Below are positions 30,762 to 36,500 of a stretch of DNA of 36,500 nt, piece by piece. Source of the stretch: JARRON01 sp037383845. Its GTDB lineage: Bacteria > Pseudomonadota > Gammaproteobacteria > Steroidobacterales > XN24. The stretch is from assembly GCA_037383845.1 (NCBI GenBank), contig JARRON010000026.1:1-36500 (forward strand). Reading direction: 5' to 3'. The notes under the pieces are model-generated. The model made no database searches, was not told the DNA's origin, and saw only the letters and a program-made list of their open reading frames with translations. Numbering within the stretch: position 1 is the stretch's first letter; every line of letters begins with the position of its first letter. A program made the position numbers and the translations under genes.

Positions 30762-30994
30762 GCCTGCACATCCTTGGTGAATCAGCGTCGGCAAGTACAT
30801 TGCAGAAGCCGTGCCAACCGCGCTTATTCCATATAAATCAGTCAATTGCCTATTCGTGCGGGAACGATACGGGTGACGCTGCGCGTCAGTTTCTGACGCA
30901 ATCCAACGCGGCGCGCCGCCATTGCGCGACCGAGACGCCACCCACCGGCGGATGTCTATAATCACGACCTGCCCGAGCCGCCGGTGATCCTGCC
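30762..30994. promoter_or_regulatory. Divergent regulatory region with repeated half-sites
   Basis: 233 bases without a gene. It holds an AT-rich patch (30820-30860), three alternating half-sites TGACGC (30874-30879), GCGTCA (30883-30888) and TGACGC (30894-30899), and a perfect -10 TATAAT (30957-30962) before the M48 gene. The half-sites make two nested inverted repeats with 3-base and 5-base spacers, a likely regulator site for one or both genes. Confidence 0.55.
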
Positions 30995-31792
30995 ATGCGC
31001 ATCCTTTTCAGAACGTTGCTGCTGCTTGCCGCCGCCGCCCTGACCTGGGCCTGCGCCACCTCGCCCACGGGCCGCGGACAGATCCTCTACATGTCCGAGG
31101 GAGACATGGCGGACATGGGAGAACAGGCGTTCGCACAGATCAAGGCGGAGAACCGGATCTCGCGGGATCCCCAGGCGAACCAGATCATCCGCTGCGTGGC
31201 CAACCGCATCATTTCCACCCTGCCCGGCAAGCAGAAGCTGGGTTGGGAGGTTGTCGTGTTCGACGACAACATGGTCAACGCCTTCGCGCTGCCGGGCAAC
31301 AAGATCGGCGTCTACGAGGGCATCTTCCGGGTCGCCCGTAACCAGGACCAGCTGGCCACGGTCATCGGCCACGAGGTGGCCCATGTCATGGCCCGCCACG
31401 CCAACGAGCGCGTTTCCACGTCCAGCCTGGCCTCCAGCGCCACCCAGATCCTGGCGGCCGGCGCCACGTCCGCCGTGAACGCCCAGGCCATCGGGCTTCT
31501 CGGCGCGGGCGTCCAGTACGGCGTGCTCATGCCCTTCAACCGCACCCAGGAGAGCGAGGCCGACGTGCTGGGACTGAAATACATGGCCGAGGCAGGGTTC
31601 GATCCGGACCAGAGCATCCCGCTGTGGGAGAACATGGAGCGGGTCCAGGGCGGCGAAGCCCCGCCGGAGTTCCTGTCCACTCACCCCTCCGGCGAGACGC
31701 GGATGAAGACGCTGAAGAAGGAGCTGCCCGAGGCGCAGAAGCTCGCCGCAGAGGCCCGGGCGTCAGGGCGGATCCCGGACTGCGGATTCTAG
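30995..31792 (+). CDS. M48 family metallopeptidase, envelope-located
   Basis: 265 residues. A hydrophobic leader ends with WAC at Cys20, a weak lipobox, so the protein is exported and perhaps lipid-anchored. Zinc site: H126-E127-V-A-H130 (GHEVAHVMARH) with the third ligand in the ESEADVLGL helix near residue 190. ALPGNKIGVYEGI before it and the FLSTHPSGETRM end are typical of M48/LoiP-BepA-like proteases that act in outer-membrane protein quality control. No TPR region follows, so it resembles LoiP/YggG more than BepA. A consensus -10 lies at 30957. Confidence 0.92.
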   Translation: MRILFRTLLLLAAAALTWACATSPTGRGQILYMSEGDMADMGEQAFAQIKAENRISRDPQANQIIRCVANRIISTLPGKQKLGWEVVVFDDNMVNAFALPGNKIGVYEGIFRVARNQDQLATVIGHEVAHVMARHANERVSTSSLASSATQILAAGATSAVNAQAIGLLGAGVQYGVLMPFNRTQESEADVLGLKYMAEAGFDPDQSIPLWENMERVQGGEAPPEFLSTHPSGETRMKTLKKELPEAQKLAAEARASGRIPDCGF

Positions 31793-31882
31793 GGCGCCCG
31801 GAATCTCGACCGTCACTGCAGCGTTGCACCGCCCGCCACAGCAGCCGCCAGCCCGCCGTCCTGCTGCGGGGAAGGCCGGCCC

Positions 31883-32512
31883 GTGAGCAAGCTCTGTCCC
31901 AAGGTCATCCTGGAAGGCACCCGGCTCTCCGGCAAGACCGACCTGGCCTTCGCCCTGAACGAGCACCCGAAGCTGGTGGGCGCCCGGAAGTACCGCTACC
32001 ACTCGCCGGTCATCTCCGCCGAGTGGTGCGGATTCAGCAACCAGCCCTGGGGGCGTGGCCTTATCAACTACGAGCCTGAAGAGCGGGACCGGGCCATGGA
32101 GACCTACGCCACGTGGATGCGGCTGTTCGAGCTGCTGCGCTATTACTCGTGGATTATCGACCGCTTCCACTTGTCCACCCGGGCCTGGCAGATTGGCCAC
32201 GGGCGGGAAGATCCCGACTTCGGATGGCTCGAAGAGCGGCTGGCGGCGGTGGGTTTCCGCATCGTGCTGTGCCTGCGGCGCCCGGAGACGTTCGAGGCGG
32301 CCCGGGCCGAGCGGCTGAAAGTCTCGGGCAACCCCTCCCAGTACGACGACCTGCAGCCCTTCATCGACGAGCAGGCACTGCTGCAGCGGCTCGCCGCAGA
32401 CAGCCGGCTGCCGGTGCTGGAACTGGACGTCAGCGGCGGCGATGTGGCCCGGTCGGCGGACGAAGTCGCCGGCTGGCTGGAATCCTCCGGCGGGCTGTAC
32501 GCGGACTACTGA
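31883..32512 (+). CDS. P-loop kinase-like protein (thymidylate kinase fold)
   Basis: 209 residues. A Walker A loop is at 12-19 (GTRLSGKT) after strand KVILE. A DRFHLSTRAWQIGHGR segment near the middle resembles the DR(F/Y) box of thymidylate kinase-like enzymes. The strand IVLCLRRPETFEAARAERL gives the lid-like Arg-rich stretch. It is probably a nucleoside or other small-molecule kinase of unknown substrate. GTG 31883 with a GGGGAAGG stretch upstream is the start. It lies 90 bases after the M48 gene and has no terminator on its own strand. Confidence 0.75.
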   Translation: MSKLCPKVILEGTRLSGKTDLAFALNEHPKLVGARKYRYHSPVISAEWCGFSNQPWGRGLINYEPEERDRAMETYATWMRLFELLRYYSWIIDRFHLSTRAWQIGHGREDPDFGWLEERLAAVGFRIVLCLRRPETFEAARAERLKVSGNPSQYDDLQPFIDEQALLQRLAADSRLPVLELDVSGGDVARSADEVAGWLESSGGLYADY

Positions 32513-32566
32513 CCGCAGGCCGGCGCAAGTCCCCGGTCGTCAGTCCGAACCGCAGTGCCCCGTGAG

Positions 32567-32593
32567 AAAAACGGCCGGGGCGAGCCCGGCCGT
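32567..32593 (-). terminator. Intrinsic terminator of the pilE transcript
   Basis: On the minus strand a perfect 9-bp stem (32585-32593 with 32571-32579, 5-base loop) is followed by a T-run (complement of 32567-32571). It lies about 30 bases after the pilE stop. Confidence 0.88.
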
Positions 32594-32621
32594 CAGCATC
32601 GTCTCAAGAGTGCCAGGGCTG

Positions 32622-33068
32622 CTACCAGCAGTCACCGCCGGGAGTGGAGGTTCGCTGGCCGGCCTGGTTCAGGACGATGGTCGCGCACTGGGTATCTTCC
32701 GTCTGTCCGTTCAGCGGCGTGGCCGTCAGCGTATAGGTCGTGGCCGTCTCGTCGGACAGGGTAATAGTGTATAGGGCGCCACCGGCGTCCGCGGCCGCGG
32801 GCCGGCCCGCCCGGTCCACGACAAAACTGCTGGCTCCCGGATATCCCAAGTCAGTCATGTCGTCCGCATAGGTCTTGCGGTCTGTAAAGAACTGCTCCTG
32901 CCTGTCGGCCACCTGCACCAGCATGCTCTTGGCTACCGCCCGGTTGGACCGGACCACGTAGTCGCGATACTGCGGGAAGGCAATCGCTGCAAGGATCGCG
33001 ATCATCACCACCACGATCAGCAGCTCGATGAGCGTGAAGCCCGCACTGGAACGCCTGAACTTGTTCAT
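32622..33068 (-). CDS. pilE: Type IV pilin, PilE-like
   Basis: 148 residues. A short basic leader ends in G10, followed by the prepilin signature FTLIELLIVVVMIAILAAIAF; PilD would cut before F11 and methylate it, and Glu at +5 is present. The C-terminal part has two cysteines (DTQCATIV and DCW) that can form the D-loop disulfide. The sequence and its position just downstream of pilY1 match the minor pilin PilE. It acts in the inner membrane and pilus tip. GGTGA precedes ATG 33068; a terminator follows. Confidence 0.9.
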   Translation of the reverse strand: MNKFRRSSAGFTLIELLIVVVMIAILAAIAFPQYRDYVVRSNRAVAKSMLVQVADRQEQFFTDRKTYADDMTDLGYPGASSFVVDRAGRPAAADAGGALYTITLSDETATTYTLTATPLNGQTEDTQCATIVLNQAGQRTSTPGGDCW

Positions 33069-33104
33069 TTCGTCACCCGTATGGCCTGAGCCCGGTCAAA
33101 GACT

Positions 33105-36100
33105 CTAGTCAATCGGATCCTCCTCCAGATGCCAGAAAGTGCGCCACCGTGCCGTGACCGGCACCGGCTCGACATCAAGATCGGGCCGCAGAATCCGGTT
33201 CGGGGGCAGGGCAACGACCTCCGCGGGGATGCCGCCAGACTTCAGATCGTCATACCACTTGTCATCCGCCAGGGGCGTGTCGTCCCAGGGATCGATGGGG
33301 CCATCCCGCAGCGGATTGGCGTTGAACAACGAAACGCGGTAGACGCGCCCCGACCCCTCGGCCGGGCCACACACCGGCTCATCGTCGGTGCTGGCACCCG
33401 GTGGCACATAGGTGGTGAAGAAGATAACGTTGCTGATGGTCAGTGGCGTGGCCAGGCCTTTCTCGCCCACCGAACCGAGCCGGAGCTTCCACCCCCGATC
33501 CGTGTCGTCCGGCACGGCAGCTACCGTGTCGATGAGCTTGAGGTCGCTCATGCCGATCTCGCTTCCGGCGATCAACGGGGACGACAGGGGACTAATTGCT
33601 GCATCCCGCAGCATAAATGCGTAATTCGCCACGGAGGTCTCCAGGGGCGCTGCGCGGTCCCCGGACGTAATAATGACCGCATCGAACTCGTTCCAGATCA
33701 CCTCGCCCGTGTCGCTTCGGAAGGCCCCCGCCTGCACCACGTCCGGCTTGTGGAAGAAGCGCCTGTCCGCGACATCCGACGATCCGTGCCGGCCAAGGTT
33801 TGCCAGCAGAGACACCGGCCACGTCCAGTCGGTCGCATCTGTTGTCCCGTCGGTCGGGCGCGGGATGTCGACCCGCCAGACCTTGCCACCGAGGTCGCCC
33901 ACGTAGAGCCGGTCGAGCACATTGTCTCCGTTCGTATCCACAGCCGATACAGCCGAGGCAATGCTGTCGACCATGCCCGAGTGATCGATCTTCTTGATCA
34001 GCTCGCCGGTCTCGGCATTGACCATGTAGATGGCGCTGCCGAGCGCATCGGCCGGCGGCGTGGCTTCTTCATCGTCGTAGCGCCGGTCGTAGCCGCCGCC
34101 GAAAATGGCGACCACTTCCAGGATGCCATCGCCGTTCAGGTCAACGGTGCCGATGGTCGGCTCACCGAAGGTAAGGCCGAGGTCCGCAAATGGCGAGCTG
34201 TCAGCCACCTCGTCGGCATCGATACTCCAAAGCAGCTTCGGAGCAGTGGGAGTGGAAACATCGAGCCCGTAGTAGGCGCGTCCGCCGCGGCGCAGGCCGA
34301 AGAACACGGCTGCGGACTCGCCGTCCGAGGCCTCGATGAGGCCGTCCCGGTCATTCGTGCCCGCTTCCAGAGTGCCGTCGCCGTTCTTGTCGTCGACCCA
34401 GGCCACCGGGGTTCCGTCCACGCCATATACGGTAGTCTCAGCGTAGTGCTCAGGACCCGGGGCGCCGTCCAGGAAGATCCGCCCTGTGCTTCGCATGGCC
34501 GCCTTCGGCGCAAAAGCCCAGGCTTCCTGTCCCAGGTGCAGATCCAGGTCGCGGTAATCCGCCTCCGTCAGCTCAGATGCCGCCGCTGTATCCCGGATGA
34601 ACCGGAACAGTCCGTCGTTGGTGCCCACTGCAATGTAGGTGAGCGGATTCTCGCGGCTGTGACCGCCGAGGGCGCCATAGTTCACCGGCAGCGGGCGGGA
34701 ATGCATGACGGAGGCCATCATCCAGTCCATTGTGCAGCCGCCGTCGGAATCCTTCTTGGAGGGGATGGGACAGTTGGGGTTGTAGCCACGTACGAAATTG
34801 ATGAGATCCTGCGTTGACGCCTCATCAGGTGTCGCCGAATGATCCGCCGCAAAGAGCGGTGCCAGCTCCGTCGCCACCGAGGTCGTCGGCTGCAATTCCA
34901 TCAGGCCCGAACTGCCAGCGCTGGCGCCGTCAAAGTAGACGGTGCGCGGAGACGTGGTGGCCAACGGGGACTTTTGCGGGAAATTCGGCGTGCGGTGCGC
35001 CGCTCCACCCCGGTTGACCGACCGGCCGTCGTATCCGGCGACGTCGAACTCGTCCGGGTCCCGCTCGGTGTCCTGGACGTCGTCGGCATTCCAGTTGGTC
35101 CAGAACGTCAGGCGGTTCCGCTCGATGCGGCCGTCCGCGGCAATGGCGCGGTCACCGTAAGCGTCAATGAGCTCGATGGTCTCGTCCGCCGTATCCAGCC
35201 CGGGAAGCTTGAGCTTCTTGACGTTGCCCCACCAGTACCGGTTCAGAGGCTGGATGACGTCGATGGTGTCAGTCGTGGGCTGGAAAAGGGCCAGGAACAC
35301 GTCGCCCCGCAGCTGCGCCCGGTCAAAGGAGTTCACTGGAAGCGCGGCGGCGGTAAAGGTTGTGCTGACCGAGAGAATCTGGCTGAAAATGTTCTGTAGT
35401 TCAGCGACGAGCTTCTCGGGGTCGTAAGACAGGCCGCGCCCATATCCGGTACCGCCCGCCTGGGCGTAGGCATCGAGCTTTCGTGCGCCGGTCGGACCCG
35501 AAAGGAACCGCTCGTCGCCAAGGAAGTAGGAGATGACCCTCTGCTCGCCTGCGAACCCGCCTGAATCGGTTTCCTTGGACAGGTCCGTCCGGTTCAGCCA
35601 TTCAATCATCTCCTCGAACTCACCCCTCTCGGGCAGCCCGATGTCCTCCAGAATCTCCGGATCCGAATCAGCATCCTGCTGGCTCACCTGGAACAGGAAG
35701 TTGATGGTATAGAGCTGCGCGCAGTCACCCAGCACCAGCGACCCCTGGTAGTCCCGGTCGCTGAACTTGAGTCCCTCGCCCTCGGAATCCGCGGGGGCCT
35801 TGAGCGCCGTCGGATCGGGAGCGAAGCCGTCTATTTCATCGAGGATCCCTGCCGCACCCGTCTTGCCCAGGTCCATCAGGCGGTCGATTTCCGCCTGCCA
35901 GCGTTGCGAATGGGAAAAATCGTTAACGATATTGTCGCTGTTGGAGGCGCAATCGACGGTTCCTCCCGTTTCGGTCGTGCACTCCCGCGTGGTCAGATTT
36001 CCGTCGTAGCTGGTGAACCCGTTCCAGCCGTTGTAGACCTGTGCATCCCTCAGATAGCGAGACAGCTCGAAGAACAGCTCCCGGCCCTGGTAGGTATGGC

Positions 36101-36500
36101 TGTAGTTGCTGTAGGCGGTGTCCTGCGGAGGCGGGATGCTCTTCAGCAGGGCGTCAAAAGCGTCCTTCACCGGGTCGCTGGCCCCCTCGGTGGTGTCAAC
36201 CGTCAGCAGTCGGAAGCCCATGGCCACGTAGCCGCCGTTGGCGCACCTGGCTTCCTCCTTTCCCTCGCAATTGTTGATGTTCTCGTGATTGAGCATGAGG
36301 CCGATGTTGATATCCGTGATAGGCGCCAGGACCACTCGCAGCGCCGCGCGCAGAAGCTGGAAGAACGTGACCGAAGCCGGCCGCGCGGGCACGACGTCCG
36401 GGTCGGTGGACTCGACGACACCCAGTTCCGGCAGCATGCCTGCCTCGTTGAACAGCTCGTAGCAGCCAGACCAGTCGGATTCGTTGCACACCTGGGAGTT
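33105..36500 (-). CDS. pilY1: PilY1-type pilus tip adhesin (5' end outside window)
   Basis: The window holds the C-terminal ~1130 residues; the frame is open to base 36500. The C-terminal half is the PilC/PilY1 beta-propeller, with VVAIFGGGYDRRY, YMVNAETGELI, LYVGDLGGKVWRVD and the Ca2+-binding loop D-T-N-G-D-N-V-L-D (bases 33912-33938). A second Asp-rich loop (DDKNGDGTLEAG) lies nearer the start of the propeller. The upstream part, with Cys-rich segments, belongs to the von Willebrand-like region. PilY1 controls pilus extension/retraction and adhesion. It is co-transcribed with pilE, 36 bases downstream. Confidence 0.92.
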   Translation of the reverse strand, partial: NSQVCNESDWSGCYELFNEAGMLPELGVVESTDPDVVPARPASVTFFQLLRAALRVVLAPITDINIGLMLNHENINNCEGKEEARCANGGYVAMGFRLLTVDTTEGASDPVKDAFDALLKSIPPPQDTAYSNYSHTYQGRELFFELSRYLRDAQVYNGWNGFTSYDGNLTTRECTTETGGTVDCASNSDNIVNDFSHSQRWQAEIDRLMDLGKTGAAGILDEIDGFAPDPTALKAPADSEGEGLKFSDRDYQGSLVLGDCAQLYTINFLFQVSQQDADSDPEILEDIGLPERGEFEEMIEWLNRTDLSKETDSGGFAGEQRVISYFLGDERFLSGPTGARKLDAYAQAGGTGYGRGLSYDPEKLVAELQNIFSQILSVSTTFTAAALPVNSFDRAQLRGDVFLALFQPTTDTIDVIQPLNRYWWGNVKKLKLPGLDTADETIELIDAYGDRAIAADGRIERNRLTFWTNWNADDVQDTERDPDEFDVAGYDGRSVNRGGAAHRTPNFPQKSPLATTSPRTVYFDGASAGSSGLMELQPTTSVATELAPLFAADHSATPDEASTQDLINFVRGYNPNCPIPSKKDSDGGCTMDWMMASVMHSRPLPVNYGALGGHSRENPLTYIAVGTNDGLFRFIRDTAAASELTEADYRDLDLHLGQEAWAFAPKAAMRSTGRIFLDGAPGPEHYAETTVYGVDGTPVAWVDDKNGDGTLEAGTNDRDGLIEASDGESAAVFFGLRRGGRAYYGLDVSTPTAPKLLWSIDADEVADSSPFADLGLTFGEPTIGTVDLNGDGILEVVAIFGGGYDRRYDDEEATPPADALGSAIYMVNAETGELIKKIDHSGMVDSIASAVSAVDTNGDNVLDRLYVGDLGGKVWRVDIPRPTDGTTDATDWTWPVSLLANLGRHGSSDVADRRFFHKPDVVQAGAFRSDTGEVIWNEFDAVIITSGDRAAPLETSVANYAFMLRDAAISPLSSPLIAGSEIGMSDLKLIDTVAAVPDDTDRGWKLRLGSVGEKGLATPLTISNVIFFTTYVPPGASTDDEPVCGPAEGSGRVYRVSLFNANPLRDGPIDPWDDTPLADDKWYDDLKSGGIPAEVVALPPNRILRPDLDVEPVPVTARWRTFWHLEEDPID

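Noticed and set aside
1..36500. CRISPR array, tRNA, rRNA, transposase or phage genes
   Set aside because: No direct-repeat array, no cloverleaf-like sequence, and no recombinase or mobile-element protein pattern was seen when reading both strands; this was by eye and could miss a small RNA.

Overview
The window is strongly GC-rich and densely packed. Many genes overlap by 1-4 bases, and several convergent pairs share stop codons or 3' ends. The gene set points to a free-living gammaproteobacterium, perhaps related to the Chromatiales/Ectothiorhodospiraceae; this is inference from gene types (enterobacterial-type GshA, Nei, PilE/PilY1, YrbG-type exchanger, a PA3496-like small protein), not from any search. 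I see no tRNA, rRNA, CRISPR array, insertion sequence or phage gene. No gene-free stretch exceeds 300 bases; the longest are 1935-2198, 30762-30994 and 4194-4391.

Left part (1-9986): a 5'-truncated TetR regulator and a HemN/HutW-like radical SAM protein lacking the central cysteine of its cluster motif. Then comes the most striking locus, two large membrane cytochromes. One is a secreted 11-heme c-type domain fused to a membrane cytochrome b. The other is a NapC/NirT-type protein with six c-heme motifs, one of them an expanded CX3CH. Each is followed by a clear intrinsic terminator. Cysteine synthase, a DUF72 protein, a PGPGW membrane protein, a thioredoxin-CcdA fusion and a small lipoprotein follow.

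Middle part (10003-24842): a DUF4136 lipoprotein, a membrane-anchored redoxin, a PA3496-like small protein, a translationally coupled Ser/Thr kinase-PP2C phosphatase pair, an SDR and an aldo-keto reductase. Next is a YbhGFSR-like efflux operon (TetR, HlyD, ABC ATPase, ABC-2 permease) with a TetR-type palindrome just upstream of its first gene. Then an isoaspartyl peptidase, a Ca2+/Na+ antiporter, a coupled nei-flavoprotein-DUF2256/DUF3253-gshA operon, and a DUF962 protein.

Right part (24958-36500): a membrane GGDEF protein with a ruined active site overlaps a RocR-like EAL phosphodiesterase whose receiver domain lacks its phospho-acceptor Asp. An Lrp regulator diverges from a PLP trans-sulfuration-family enzyme. 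A TetR gene and an unknown four-helix membrane protein share the same palindromic operator. An AhpD-like protein, a small hypothetical protein, an M48 metalloprotease and a P-loop kinase-like protein lead to a type IV pilus pair, PilY1 (cut by the window end) and PilE.
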